64,000 nucleotides of DNA from Actinomycetospora corticicola (GCF_013409505.1 NZ_JACCBN010000001.1:558001-622000), one strand, 5' to 3'; counted from the first letter of the stretch, positions 8,517 through 17,663 are shown. The notes: a model not told the origin generated them from the letters alone. Numbers and translations are program-made.

Positions 8517-9557
8517 TCACCGCTCGCCGTCCGGATCGTCGAGGAACTCCGTGTGCGACCGTCGCCGTCGGTCGACGACGTCGTGGAACACGTCGGGCCG
8601 CCCGTAGTGCCCGGTGGGATCGAACGTCAGCCTGGCCGCGTCGACGGCTCCGGGATCGAGGTCCGCGACGACGAGGCCCTCGCGGCCGACCTGCGGGGGC
8701 ACGATCCACCGGCCGTCCGGTCCGGCCACGGCACTGCCCCCGTCGAAGCCGGTGTCGCCCGCGGCCCGCAACTCGTCGGCCAGCGGGAAGTCGTCCGGGA
8801 CGTCCTCGGCGCGCAGCATGCCCGACGCGGCCGCCGAGAACATCCGTCCCTCGACGGCGAGGAAGCGCGTGACGTCGGCGGTCAGCGCGGCCGACCCGGG
8901 CCACACCCCGGTGTGCACCTGCTCGCCCTGGGCGTACAGGGCGGAACGGGCCTGGGGCATCCAGTTCTCCCAGCAGTTCAACCCGCCGACGCGCACGCCC
9001 CCGCACTCGTGCACGCGCAACCCCGCCCCGTCGCCCGGGCCCCACACGAGGCGCTCGTCGTAGGTGGGGACGAGCTTGCGGTGGTGGCCGACCGTGCCGC
9101 CGCGCGGGTCGATGCTGAGCAGCGTGCACCACGTGGTGCCGCGGCCGGCGGCGGAGCCGCGCTCGGTCATCCCGACCTGGAGGAACACCCCCAGGTCGCC
9201 CGCCAGCGTCTCGAGGTCGCGGTGGCACGGGCCGCCGATCTCCTGGGCCGTCTCAAGGTAGTACGCGTAGCAGGCCTTCTGGTCGGGGTCCTCGAACGCG
9301 GCGCCACCGGTTCGGGCCAGCCAGAACGGATAGCCGGACAGGTAGGTCTCCGGGAACACCACGAGCTCGGCGCCGAGGTCGCGGGCCGAGGTCGCGGCCC
9401 GGACCAGCCGTGCGAAGCGCGCCGTGGGATCGAGCCACGGGCCGCCCAGCTGCGCGAGGGCGAGGGTGAGCGGCCGGGCGCGCGGACGGGGCTCGCGGTG
9501 CTCGGCCAGTACCGGCAGGGCCGGCGCGTCGACCTCAGTAGACCTCGAAGTACTCAC
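8517..9557 (-). CDS. Nitrilase (carbon-nitrogen hydrolase)
   Basis: 346 residues with the complete Glu-Lys-Cys triad of the nitrilase superfamily: VVFPETYLSGYP (Glu about 69), HHRKLVPTYDERLVW (Lys about 161) and GGLNCWENWMP (Cys about 195). GLNCWEN is typical of true nitrilases, which hydrolyse R-CN to acid and ammonia. The GTG at 9557 overlaps the 3' end of the glutamine synthetase-like gene by 23 bases, so the two are translated together. This suggests that nitrile- or amine-derived nitrogen is handled by both enzymes under the divergent FadR-type regulator. A start further in cannot be excluded, since the first ~25 residues are variable. Confidence 0.88.
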   Translation of the reverse strand: MSTSRSTEVDAPALPVLAEHREPRPRARPLTLALAQLGGPWLDPTARFARLVRAATSARDLGAELVVFPETYLSGYPFWLARTGGAAFEDPDQKACYAYYLETAQEIGGPCHRDLETLAGDLGVFLQVGMTERGSAAGRGTTWCTLLSIDPRGGTVGHHRKLVPTYDERLVWGPGDGAGLRVHECGGVRVGGLNCWENWMPQARSALYAQGEQVHTGVWPGSAALTADVTRFLAVEGRMFSAAASGMLRAEDVPDDFPLADELRAAGDTGFDGGSAVAGPDGRWIVPPQVGREGLVVADLDPGAVDAARLTFDPTGHYGRPDVFHDVVDRRRRSHTEFLDDPDGER

Positions 9558-10962
9558 GCTGCTCCCAGTCGGTGACGGCGGCGTTGAAGCGGTTCACCTC
9601 GTTGCGCTTGATCGCGCTGAGGTAGTCGACGAAGGGGTCGCCCAGTTCCCGGCGCATCAGCGCGCTCTGCTCGAAGTGGTGCAGCGCCGTCTCGAGCGAC
9701 GCGGGCAGCAACGGCCGGTCGGCGTCGTAGGCCTCGTCCGCCGACGGTCCCGGGTCGAGCTTGCGGGCGAGGCCGTCCCGTCCGCAGATCAGCTGCGAGG
9801 CCAGGTACAGGTAGGGGTTGGCGGCGGGCTCGCCGACCCGGTTCTCGAGGTGGGTCGTGGCGTCCCCGCGCGCACCGGAGACGCGGACCATCGCCCCGCG
9901 GTTCTCCTCCGCCCACGCGATGCGGTCGGGGGCGAAGGACTGCGCGATGTAGCGCTTGTACCCGTTGACCGTCGGCGTCGAGAGCAGCGACGAGACCGGG
10001 GCGTGCTCGAGCAGGCCGCCGAGGTAGTGCATCGCCGTCGTCGACAGGAGCGCGTCGCCCTCGCCGGGGAACACGTTCCCGACGTCGGGTGTCGAGAGCG
10101 ACTGGTGCAGGTGCCACCCGCTGGAGACGATGTGCGGGAGGGCGGGCCGCGCCATGAACGTCGCGTGGTACCCGTGCCGCCGACAGATCTGCTTGATCGC
10201 GCTCCGCGCCAGCAGCACGTTGTCGGCGCTGCGGAGCCCCGGCAGCGGGTCGAAGGTGAACTCGATCTGCCCCGGACCCCACTCGTCCTCCACCGTGGCC
10301 AGGGGGAGTCCGAGCGCGACCAGGTTGTCGCGCAGGACCGACAGGATCGCGTCGGCCTCGTCCCCACGGTTCTCGGTGAGGTACTGGTAGCCGTGCGACA
10401 GCGCCGTCACCTCCGGTGCGGCCGGCGGCCAGCCCGAGTCGGCGAAGCCGTGCCGCGGGTCGGTGAGGCGCATGACGTAGAACTCGAGCTCGACGCCCGC
10501 GACGTACCCGAACCCCTCCGACTCCAGGGCCTCGAGCTGACGCTGGAGCACGCCGCGCGTGTCGAACGGGACGCGGTCGCCGTTGCGGTAGTACAGGTCC
10601 GCGAGCACCCAGCCGGTGCGCTCGACCCAGGGCAGCACGGTGAACGTGGTGGGGTCCGGCACGAGGACGCCGTCGGGCAGGCCGGTCATCCGGGGATCGC
10701 CGAACCCGTCCGCGGCGAAGGGCGGCACCGCCGGGTTGTTGGTGGTGTCGAAGATGAGGGTGGCCGTCTGGAAGTCCTTGCCCTCGCGCAGGGTGGACAG
10801 GAAGTGGCCCACCTCGACGGTCTTCCCGCGCAGGATGCCGTGCTGGTCGCCCCAGCTGATCCGCACCTGCCGCAGGTCGAGCTCGCGCACCCTCGCCGCG
10901 ATCCGCTCGGCCGCGTCCGCCTGCTCGTCGGTCCGGATCCCGTGGCGCTCGACGAAGCTCAT
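9535..10962 (-). CDS. Glutamine synthetase family protein (GlnA-like ligase)
   Basis: 475 residues. It carries the GS beta-grasp N-terminus (VRISWGDQHGILRGKTVE) and the catalytic domain with VELEFYVMR, QIEFTFDPLPGL and GWHLHQSL. The sequence is closer to the GlnA-like/PuuA gamma-glutamyl amine ligases than to housekeeping GlnA, so it may join glutamate to an amine. ATG at 10962 has GGAGGAG 7 bases upstream. The gene is followed in overlap by a nitrilase and is divergent from a GntR/FadR regulator with two palindromes in between. Confidence 0.88.
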   Translation of the reverse strand: MSFVERHGIRTDEQADAAERIAARVRELDLRQVRISWGDQHGILRGKTVEVGHFLSTLREGKDFQTATLIFDTTNNPAVPPFAADGFGDPRMTGLPDGVLVPDPTTFTVLPWVERTGWVLADLYYRNGDRVPFDTRGVLQRQLEALESEGFGYVAGVELEFYVMRLTDPRHGFADSGWPPAAPEVTALSHGYQYLTENRGDEADAILSVLRDNLVALGLPLATVEDEWGPGQIEFTFDPLPGLRSADNVLLARSAIKQICRRHGYHATFMARPALPHIVSSGWHLHQSLSTPDVGNVFPGEGDALLSTTAMHYLGGLLEHAPVSSLLSTPTVNGYKRYIAQSFAPDRIAWAEENRGAMVRVSGARGDATTHLENRVGEPAANPYLYLASQLICGRDGLARKLDPGPSADEAYDADRPLLPASLETALHHFEQSALMRRELGDPFVDYLSAIKRNEVNRFNAAVTDWEQREYFEVY

Positions 10963-10979
10963 GGCGCTCCTCCGCGTAG

Positions 10980-10998
10980 TGGTCTGGTGGTCAGACCA
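10980..10998. promoter_or_regulatory. Palindrome, probable FadR-type operator
   Basis: TGGTCTG-N5-CAGACCA, a 7-base inverted repeat 17 bases before the start of the glutamine synthetase-like gene. TGGT...ACCA half-sites are characteristic of operators bound by FadR-subfamily GntR regulators. Confidence 0.6.
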
Positions 10999-11083
10999 GT
11001 ACCGTAGAGCAGCCGCCGTTTCCGGTAGGTAACGATCCGACGTGCAGCTCACGGGGGCTGCGGCCGGTGCTCGACGGCTCTAG

Positions 11084-11096
11084 GGTCGGTCCGACC
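11084..11096. promoter_or_regulatory. Palindrome, second probable FadR-type operator
   Basis: GGTCGG-T-CCGACC, followed by AG, lies 17 bases before the regulator's own start and shares GGTC...GACC with the site at 10980. It would allow autoregulation. Confidence 0.5.
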
Positions 11097-11112
11097 AGAA
11101 GGAGGAGACGGG

Positions 11113-11865
11113 ATGCCCGATCCTTCCTCACTCCGTCCCCTCCGGCGTCAGGTGCTCTTCGAGCGCATCGTCGCCGCGCTGCAGGAGTACGTCGTCGACA
11201 ACGGTCTCCGCGTCGGCGACCGGCTCCCCTCGGAACGCGAGCTCGCGGCCGCGCTCCAGGTCGGCCGGTCCTCCGTCCGCGAGGCGATCGCGACGCTGCG
11301 CGCCGGCGGGATGGTCGAGGTCCGCCACGGCGACGGGCTGTTCCTGCGCCGGATGTCGCTCGACGCGCCGCGGCACGGCCTGGACGGCACCGGTGACACC
11401 AGCCTCGACCTGCCCTACATCTGGGAGACCCGCCAGGGGCTCGAGAGCCAGTGCGCGCGGATCGCCGCGAGTCGCGCCACGCCGGAGGACCTCGAGGAGC
11501 TGGCCGCCTCCCTCGACCTCATGGCCGACGAGATCGCGCAGGGCCTCCCGGGGCTCGACGGCGACCGCCGCTTCCACCGGGGCGTCGCGCGGGCCTCGCA
11601 CAACCCGCTGCTGATCAACCTCCTCGAGGAGGTCCGGGACGCGCTGGACCGCACCTCGGCGAAGTCGCTCACCCGGCCGGGCCAGCCGGCCCGCAGCCTG
11701 GAGGACCACCGCCGGATCCTCGCCGCGATCCGGTCGCACGAGCCCGCTGACGCCGGCGACGCGATGCTCGCCCACCTCGTCGGCACCACCGACCCCGTGC
11801 TCGAGCACCGGCTCGACGCTGCGGGGGAGCGGCGTGGCGACGTCGACGGGGCGCGGCGCACCTGA
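11113..11865 (+). CDS. GntR-family regulator, FadR subfamily
   Basis: 250 residues. A winged helix (GDRLPSERELAAALQVGRSS, then REAIATLRAGGMVEVRHGDG) is followed by an all-helical FCD effector domain from about residue 95, with DGDRRFHRGVARASHNPL carrying the metal/ligand histidines. AGAAGGAGGAGA precedes the ATG. It is divergent from the glutamine synthetase-like/nitrilase operon, and the two palindromes between them make it the likely regulator, with an amide, nitrile or carboxylate as possible effector (inference). Confidence 0.88.
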   Translation: MPDPSSLRPLRRQVLFERIVAALQEYVVDNGLRVGDRLPSERELAAALQVGRSSVREAIATLRAGGMVEVRHGDGLFLRRMSLDAPRHGLDGTGDTSLDLPYIWETRQGLESQCARIAASRATPEDLEELAASLDLMADEIAQGLPGLDGDRRFHRGVARASHNPLLINLLEEVRDALDRTSAKSLTRPGQPARSLEDHRRILAAIRSHEPADAGDAMLAHLVGTTDPVLEHRLDAAGERRGDVDGARRT

Positions 11866-11881
11866 CCCCCTCCTCGCCCTC

Positions 11882-11931
11882 GCACGAGGGGAACCCTCGC
11901 GCCATGAGAGCGCTCGGATCCTCCCCTCACG
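11882..11931. repeat. Dispersed 50-nt hairpin repeat, copy 2
   Basis: Nearly identical to copy 1 outside the inner stem, where CGCGC faces GCTCG (one mismatch). It lies just after the FadR-type regulator gene and before the next gene on the same strand. Confidence 0.8.
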
Positions 11932-11968
11932 GCGGCGCGGTGAAGTCGATGTTGTAGGAACACCCCTG

Positions 11969-13396
11969 GTGCGATCACTCCTCGCCGCGTCCGCGGTCCT
12001 GCTCGCGGTCGTGACGACGACCGCCGGGTGCTCCGCCGCGCCCACACCCCTGTGCGACGCCGCCGCGACCCAGCTGCAGGCCGGCCGGGTCGGGGCCGCG
12101 ACCGAGCTGTCGGCGCGCGCGGTCCAGGCGCAGGAGGGTGACTGCGCGACGCGGGGTCTCAGCGCCGCGAGCGAGCGCTACGCCGCCGCCTACTCCGAGG
12201 TCGCGGCCGGAGCGGCGGCCGAGGCGGCCGGCGACCCCACCGGCGCGACGGGGCACTACCGCGCCGCGCAGCAGCTCGACGTCGGGAATCCCGTCGCCAT
12301 CGAGGGGCTGACGCGGCTCGGGGTGCAGGCGACGACCGTCGACACGCCGGTGACGGTCACCCCGGCGCCGGTGGTCGAGCAGCGTGGCGTCGGATGGCCC
12401 TGGCTCGTCGGCGGGGCGCTGCTGTTCCTGCTCCTTCTCGGCGCGCTCGCCTACGCCGGGTGGGAGGTGCGCCGACGCCTGACCGGGGCCGTCGAGGACC
12501 TCCGGCGCCGGGTGGACGACGACGGGCTCGCCACCCGCGTCGACGCGCTCGCGAGCGACCACGACGCGGCTCTCGCCGAGGTCCGCGGCTACGTCGACGA
12601 CCTGGAGACCGACCAGCTCCGCCTCCTCGGCCTGGTCCTCGACCGCACCCGCGAGCACGGCCCCCTTCCCGACGACGGGTCGCTGACGCTGCTGTCCTGG
12701 CCGGACCGCTCCCGGGCCTACGAGCGGCCGGAGGACGAGGACGCCCCGCCCGACCGGCTCGACCTCGCCGTCGTGAGCACCCGGGCGGATCCCGCCGCTG
12801 ACGGCCCGCGGCTGGCGGTGCACCAGTACCGCGTGGAGGCCGCCCGGCTCGACCTCGCCGCGATCCTCGCGACCGACGGCGCGCTCCGGGCCCTGGCCGA
12901 CCTCGCCGACGATCCCGACGACACCGACCGCCTCGCCGCCCTCGAGTCGACCGCGCAGGACGTCCGGCGGTGGCGCACCGTCGAGGCGACCCCGGCGGGC
13001 CCGATCCCGGCCCCGGTGGCCGAGCAGCGGTTCTGGGTCGACCTGCACGCCACGGTGGTGCTGACGTGGTCGCGGAGCACCGCGACCCGTCGTCGGGAAC
13101 GGGACGTCTGCACGCTCGCCCGGCCGGGCACCGCCGCGGCGCTCGTGGACGTGCCCGCGATCGTCGACGGTCTCGCCAAGCCCCAGGGTGCGGCCCTGGC
13201 CGACCTGGTCCGGCCCGCGTTGGAGCGCGCCCTCGTGCACGCGATCTGCGACGAGGACCCGCCCCGGGTGGAGCCGGCCGAGCCGGGCTCGCTCGTCGTC
13301 GTGACGGCGGCGGGACTGCGATCGCGGACGATCGATGTGGCCCTCGCGGGGGAGGACCCGGCACGGTCGGAGCCCGCGGACACGGCGGCGGACTGA
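11969..13396 (+). CDS. Exported protein with lipoprotein-like signal, helical repeat region and one membrane segment
   Basis: 475 residues, family not recognised. The start VRSLLAASAVLLAVVTTTAG ends in a Cys (TTAGC), a weak lipobox. Residues ~30-110 are Ala-rich helices with a TPR-like feel (CDAAATQLQAGRVGAATELS). A single strong membrane segment (WPWLVGGALLFLLLLGALAY) follows near residue 155, and the remaining ~300 residues are charged, with a coiled-coil-like start. If the first helix is cleaved, the long C-terminal part would be cytoplasmic. GTG at 11969 was chosen to begin at the signal; the ribosome binding site (TAGGAA) is weak. Function unknown. Confidence 0.65.
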   Translation: MRSLLAASAVLLAVVTTTAGCSAAPTPLCDAAATQLQAGRVGAATELSARAVQAQEGDCATRGLSAASERYAAAYSEVAAGAAAEAAGDPTGATGHYRAAQQLDVGNPVAIEGLTRLGVQATTVDTPVTVTPAPVVEQRGVGWPWLVGGALLFLLLLGALAYAGWEVRRRLTGAVEDLRRRVDDDGLATRVDALASDHDAALAEVRGYVDDLETDQLRLLGLVLDRTREHGPLPDDGSLTLLSWPDRSRAYERPEDEDAPPDRLDLAVVSTRADPAADGPRLAVHQYRVEAARLDLAAILATDGALRALADLADDPDDTDRLAALESTAQDVRRWRTVEATPAGPIPAPVAEQRFWVDLHATVVLTWSRSTATRRRERDVCTLARPGTAAALVDVPAIVDGLAKPQGAALADLVRPALERALVHAICDEDPPRVEPAEPGSLVVVTAAGLRSRTIDVALAGEDPARSEPADTAAD

Positions 13397-13512
13397 CGTC
13401 GCCGCCCGGACCAACGCGCCACCCTCGATCGGGTGGACCCGGTGACGGTCCGATAACGCCGACGGCGGGCAGCCCGACACCCCGGTCGACGGATCGAGGG
13501 TCGGGGGACCAC

Positions 13513-13863
13513 ATGGGGCGCCACCAGCAGCAGGGCACGGCACGGGGGACGCGACTCGCACTTGGAGCCGCCACCCTCGCCGGACTGATGTCGTCCACGA
13601 CCTACGCGCTCGCCGCGCCGGCCGTCCCGGTCCCGGCGCCCACGGTGAGCCCGGTCGTCCTCCCGGTCGACACGGTGCAGGCCCCGGTGCGCACCGCAGC
13701 CGCGGAACCGACCCCGATCTGTGACCTCTTCGGCCCGCCCGTGTTCGGCGACCCGGAGAACCCGGACGCGATCACGAACCGCAGCTGCGGCTACGTCGAC
13801 GCCCAGGGTCGCGACCGCTCGCTCGACCCCTGGGTCGACGCGCAGCTCACCGCCGCCGGCTGA
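13513..13863 (+). CDS. Small exported protein
   Basis: 116 residues. After MGRHQQQGTARGTRLALGAA comes a hydrophobic signal ending near ALA-APA, then a Pro/Val-rich linker and a short C-terminal module with two cysteines (PICDLFGPP and RSCGYVDAQGRD) that could form a disulfide. No known domain recognised. ATG at 13513 follows a G-rich stretch. It ends 3 bases before the convergent SDR gene. Confidence 0.6.
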   Translation: MGRHQQQGTARGTRLALGAATLAGLMSSTTYALAAPAVPVPAPTVSPVVLPVDTVQAPVRTAAAEPTPICDLFGPPVFGDPENPDAITNRSCGYVDAQGRDRSLDPWVDAQLTAAG

Positions 13864-13866
13864 GCC

Positions 13867-14709
13867 CTACTTCGCCCCCTGCCCGGCGTCGACGCGCAGG
13901 ATGTGGCCGGTGATCTGGTCGGCGTTGTCCGAGGCGAGGAAGAGCACGGCGTCGGTGATGTCGGAGACCTCGGTGCGCCACTTCGGGCCGGGCATGTTGC
14001 CGGCGGCGGAGAACATCTCGTAGGCGTCGTCGGGGGTCATGCCGACCTCGCCCGCCAGGCCCAACACCATGCCCGAGCCCTGACCCTCGCCCGGCTTGAT
14101 CGTCGCGGGCGCGATGGCGTTCACGTTGATGTCGAACTCCGCGAGCTCGAACGCCCACGCCGAGGTCAGACCCTGGATCGCGTGCTTGGCCGCGACGTAG
14201 TGCGAGAGCTGGGCGTGGCCGGAGCCGGTGACGCCGGACGAGATGTTGATGATCTTGCCGCTGCGGTGGCCGATCATGCTGGGGACGACGTACTTCGCCA
14301 CGTACATGTGGCCCTTGACGATCGTGTCGATCACGGCGTCCATGACGTGCGAGCGCATGCCCTGGATCGAGTCGAGCGCGGCGACCCCGGCGTTGTTCAC
14401 GACGATGTCGATGCGGTTGTCGAAGTACCCGAGGGCCTTCGCGACGGCGGCCTCGACCTGCGACTCGTCGCGGAGGTCGCACGGCAGCGGCAGGCACCGG
14501 CGGCCCTTGGCCTCGACGGCGGACACGGTCGCCTCGAGCATGTCGGCGGTGGCCAGCGGATAGATGTCGTCGATCGGGTCGGTGATGTCGAGGGCCGCGA
14601 CGTCCGCGCCGGCGTCGGCGAACGCCAGGGCGTGGCTGAGCCCCTGGCCCTTCGCGGCGCCGGTGATCAGGACGGTCTTGCCTTCGAGTCCACGCAGCAT
14701 CGCGGGCAT
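13867..14709 (-). CDS. SDR oxidoreductase, mycofactocin-coupled type
   Basis: 280 residues. The Rossmann motif is TGAAKGQGLSHA, followed by DITDPID and YPLATADMLEATVSAVEAKG. The TGxxxGQG loop and the long insertion after the second strand are typical of mycofactocin-coupled SDRs of actinobacteria, which keep a bound NAD that is re-oxidised by the peptide redox cofactor mycofactocin. NNAG, the Ser in NISSG and YVAAK provide the catalytic residues. ATG at 14709 is preceded by GAGGAG. It is the third gene of the P450/SnoaL-like/SDR operon, so it probably oxidises the alcohol made or exposed by the P450. Confidence 0.85.
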   Translation of the reverse strand: MPAMLRGLEGKTVLITGAAKGQGLSHALAFADAGADVAALDITDPIDDIYPLATADMLEATVSAVEAKGRRCLPLPCDLRDESQVEAAVAKALGYFDNRIDIVVNNAGVAALDSIQGMRSHVMDAVIDTIVKGHMYVAKYVVPSMIGHRSGKIINISSGVTGSGHAQLSHYVAAKHAIQGLTSAWAFELAEFDINVNAIAPATIKPGEGQGSGMVLGLAGEVGMTPDDAYEMFSAAGNMPGPKWRTEVSDITDAVLFLASDNADQITGHILRVDAGQGAK

Positions 14710-14746
14710 CGGGTTCTCCTCGGTGGCTCGGGCGGGGGTGGAGGGG

Positions 14747-15130
14747 TCAGGACAGGGCCCCGGCCAGGCGCGCACGCCATTCGCCGAGGTCGACGTAGTC
14801 GCGGAAGGCGGTGATCCGGTCGGCCTCGGGGTCGATCTCGACGACGGCAGTGCACGCGACCGCGTACTCGCGCCCGTCGATGACGAAGCGGTCGACGCGC
14901 TCCAGGAAGCACCGGCGGGGATCGACGGCCGCGGTGACGATCTCCCACCGCACGTGCTCCGAGCGCTCGAGGATCGGCGCGAGCAGGTCGCGGACCCCGG
15001 CGGGCCCGACGACGGGTGGGTGCGGCACGTTCGCGTACGGGGCGCCGTCGGCGAAGCAGGCGCCGGCGGCCTCCGCGTCCCGCGCCTCCACCGCCGTCAG
15101 GAACCGGGCGAGCGCCGCCGGGAGGTCCAT
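14747..15130 (-). CDS. SnoaL-like / NTF2-fold protein
   Basis: 127 residues. The pattern LARFLTAVEARDAEAAGACF, HVRWEIVTAAVD, FLERVDRFVIDGREYAVACT and RDYVDLGEWR matches the limonene-epoxide hydrolase/SnoaL branch of the NTF2 fold. Members act as epoxide hydrolases, isomerases or simply bind small hydrophobic molecules. The start codon overlaps the stop of the P450 gene by one base (TGATG), so the two are coupled; the protein may process an epoxide or ketone produced by the P450 (inference). Confidence 0.8.
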   Translation of the reverse strand: MDLPAALARFLTAVEARDAEAAGACFADGAPYANVPHPPVVGPAGVRDLLAPILERSEHVRWEIVTAAVDPRRCFLERVDRFVIDGREYAVACTAVVEIDPEADRITAFRDYVDLGEWRARLAGALS

Positions 15131-16323
15131 CAGGAGAAGAGCACGGGGTAGGACGCGAAGTGGTCGCGCGCGGAGTGCGGGTCCCGCTGCGCGGGGTGCT
15201 CCGGGTCGGGGCGGGCCCCCGCGGCGAGCAGTGCCTCGAGCATCAGGGTGACGGTGCCGAGGACCTGCTGACCGTCCTCGGCGGCCGCCATCGGTACCCC
15301 GCCCGCGAGCTCGGTCCCGATGCAGGCGTGCATCCCGCCGCCGAAGGCGTGCCCCCAGCGCGGGACCTCCGCCGGCACCGCCCGCGTCGGGTCGTACTCC
15401 TCGGGCCGGTCGAACACGGTCGCGTCCCGGTTTGCCGCGGCGATGTCGAGCACGACGACGGCGCCCGCGGGCACCTCGGTCCCGTTCCGCAGCGCGATCG
15501 GCGCCTCGGCCCGACGTTGCGCCACCGGGCTCGCGGGGTGCAGACGCAACGTCTCGTACACGCAGGCCTGCAGCAGCGCCGGGTCGTTGCGGGACGTCTC
15601 GGCGGCCTCGGGGTCGCGTGCCGACCAGGCGAACCAGTCGTCGGCGGCGTGGCTGAACGCGTCGGCGGTGCTGTGCGAGCCGGCCTGCAGGTAGAAGGCG
15701 CACTCGCGGCGGATCGCGTCGTCGGAGATGCCCAGCTCCTCGCGGTGGCGCAGCAACGCGGTGAGCACGTCGCGGGGCAGGTCCGACTCCTCGATCTCCC
15801 CGGCCGCGAGACGCTCCAGCAACGCCGTGCGCCGGGCGATCGAGGGCTGCAGGAAGACCCGGTCGAACTCGTCGAGGGCGGCCGCCACCTCGGCGCGGAC
15901 CTCGTCGGGGTCGCGCGTCGTGTGCACGAGGGTGGCGCCCTCGGAGAACTTCTTCGCCAGCCGGTACAGCGCATCGGTCTCGGCGTCGGAGCCGGTGGGT
16001 CGGTCGACGCCGGCGACCATCGCCGTCAGGGTCATGATCGTCCGGTAGCCGAGCTCGATGAGGTCGGCCCGACCCGTCGTCGTGAAGGGGCGCAGGGTGT
16101 CGACGACGACGTCGCGGAGGAACTCCCGCTCCCAGTGCCGGAAGGTGCCGCGCCGGAACAGCCGGTTCTCCACCCGCCGGCGCACGCGGTGCTCCGCGCC
16201 GTGCAGCACGAGCAGGCAGTCCGCCATGACCACCCCGCCCGCGTCGTAGAGGGCCTGGGCGAGCTCGTGGCGGCGGAACGCGTCACGGACGTCGGCGTAG
16301 CGGTCGAGGGTGATGGTCGACAT
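15130..16323 (-). CDS. Cytochrome P450
   Basis: 397 residues. The ExxR motif is YETLRLHP, the I-helix reads AGSHSTADAF, and the heme loop is AFGGGMHACIG with the Cys ligand at about residue 334. ATG at 16323 has GGAG 7 bases upstream. The protein is clearly paralogous to the divergent P450 at 16467: both begin with a short N-terminus, share ALYDAGGVVMADCLL/SLYDEGEVVMADVLV, and share RRRVENRLFRR. First gene of an operon with the SnoaL-like and SDR genes. Substrate unknown; terpenoid or alicyclic compounds would fit the neighbours. Confidence 0.9.
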   Translation of the reverse strand: MSTITLDRYADVRDAFRRHELAQALYDAGGVVMADCLLVLHGAEHRVRRRVENRLFRRGTFRHWEREFLRDVVVDTLRPFTTTGRADLIELGYRTIMTLTAMVAGVDRPTGSDAETDALYRLAKKFSEGATLVHTTRDPDEVRAEVAAALDEFDRVFLQPSIARRTALLERLAAGEIEESDLPRDVLTALLRHREELGISDDAIRRECAFYLQAGSHSTADAFSHAADDWFAWSARDPEAAETSRNDPALLQACVYETLRLHPASPVAQRRAEAPIALRNGTEVPAGAVVVLDIAAANRDATVFDRPEEYDPTRAVPAEVPRWGHAFGGGMHACIGTELAGGVPMAAAEDGQQVLGTVTLMLEALLAAGARPDPEHPAQRDPHSARDHFASYPVLFS

Positions 16324-16410
16324 GACAACTCCGTCGCTGCGTCGCTTCCGGCTGGCTCGGCGTTGCGACATTAACGACGGCGGGGTCGGTCGGGAAGGGA
16401 TGAGCGCTGA

Positions 16411-16440
16411 TTGCGGCGTCAGTTCGCTGACGACTACCGT
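16411..16440 (+). promoter_or_regulatory. Promoter with palindromic operator in its spacer
   Basis: TTGCGG (16411-16416) and TACCGT (16435-16440) are spaced 18 bases. The palindrome CGTCAG-TTCG-CTGACG followed by ACTA (16417-16436) fills the spacer. The same palindrome recurs before genes at 18770 and 28765, and in degenerate form before 24738. Confidence 0.55.
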
Positions 16441-16466
16441 CGCGGCATCGTCACCGAGGAGGCGCG

Positions 16467-17663
16467 ATGACCGTCACCGTCGACACCTTCGCCGACGCCA
16501 AGGACGTCTACCGCTCCCGCGACCTGCGGCAGTCCCTCTACGACGAGGGCGAGGTGGTGATGGCCGACGTCCTGGTGAACCTGCACGGGACCGAGCACCG
16601 CGACCGCCGCCGCGTGGAGAACCGGCTGTTCCGCCGCGACGTCTTCGAGCACTACGAGCGCGAGCTGTTCCCGGGCATCGTCGAGCAGACCCTCGCCCCG
16701 CACGTCGCCGCGGGCGGTGCCGACCTGGTGCACCTCGGCCACGAGCTGATGCTCAACCTGGCCGCCCTCACCGCCGGGGTCGACCGCCCCCAGGGCACCG
16801 CGGCGGAGACCGACCGGCTGCACGCGTACATGCTCCGGTTCATCCAGGGCGCCACGCTCGCGCACGGGACGGGGGACCGGGAGGCGACCGTCGCGGCGGT
16901 CGCGCAGGCCCTCGCCGACTGGGACGAGGAGTTCCTGACGCCGTCGATCGAGCGCCGCCGGAGCCTGCTCGCCGCCGAGGCCGCGGGCGAGTCCGTCGAG
17001 GTGCCCGCCGACGTCCTGACGACGTTGCTGCGCCACGGCGACGAGCTCGGCCTGCCCCGGCACGTCGTGCGCCGTGAGGTCGCGTTCTTCCTGCTCGCGG
17101 GTGGGCACACGAGTGCGACGGCGTTCGTCCGCACCGTGGACCACCTGCTCACGTGGTTCGACCGCCACCCCGACCAGGCGGACCGCTGGGACGACCCGTT
17201 GTTCGTCCAGCGCTGCGTCCACGAGACGGTGCGGCTCAACCCCTCGAGCCCGGTCGGCCGTCGTCGGGCACTCGCCCCGGTGCGGCTGCGTTCGGGCGTC
17301 GAGATCGCTACCGGTGACACGGTGGTGATCGACCTGCACGCGGTGAACCGCGACCAGTCGGTGTTCGGGGCCGACGCGCGCGAGTTCGACCCCGACCGCG
17401 TGACCCCGCCCGGCGTCGGTCCCTTCGGGCTGAGTTTCGCCGCCGGCATGCACGTGTGCATCGGGCAGGACCTCGCTGCCGGCGTCGTGGCCCGACCGGA
17501 CACCGACCCGTCGTCGCACCTGACGGGGCTGGTCACGGGCGCGGTCCGGCAGCTGTTCGCGGCCGGCGTCGCCCGGGACCCGGTCCGTCCGCCGGAACCC
17601 GACTCCGCCACCGCGCGGCCGTACTGGGGCACCTACCCCGTGCTGCTGGGGGTCGGCCGATGA
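16467..17663 (+). CDS. Cytochrome P450
   Basis: 398 residues. ExxR is HETVRLNP, the I-helix is AGGHTSATAF and the heme loop is SFAAGMHVCIG with Cys near residue 331. GAGGAGG sits just before the ATG. Its stop overlaps the ATG of a ferredoxin gene (ATGA), so the electron donor is made with it. It is a paralogue of the divergent P450 at 15130-16323, which suggests an old inverted duplication with division of labour on the same or successive substrates. Confidence 0.9.
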   Translation: MTVTVDTFADAKDVYRSRDLRQSLYDEGEVVMADVLVNLHGTEHRDRRRVENRLFRRDVFEHYERELFPGIVEQTLAPHVAAGGADLVHLGHELMLNLAALTAGVDRPQGTAAETDRLHAYMLRFIQGATLAHGTGDREATVAAVAQALADWDEEFLTPSIERRRSLLAAEAAGESVEVPADVLTTLLRHGDELGLPRHVVRREVAFFLLAGGHTSATAFVRTVDHLLTWFDRHPDQADRWDDPLFVQRCVHETVRLNPSSPVGRRRALAPVRLRSGVEIATGDTVVIDLHAVNRDQSVFGADAREFDPDRVTPPGVGPFGLSFAAGMHVCIGQDLAAGVVARPDTDPSSHLTGLVTGAVRQLFAAGVARDPVRPPEPDSATARPYWGTYPVLLGVGR

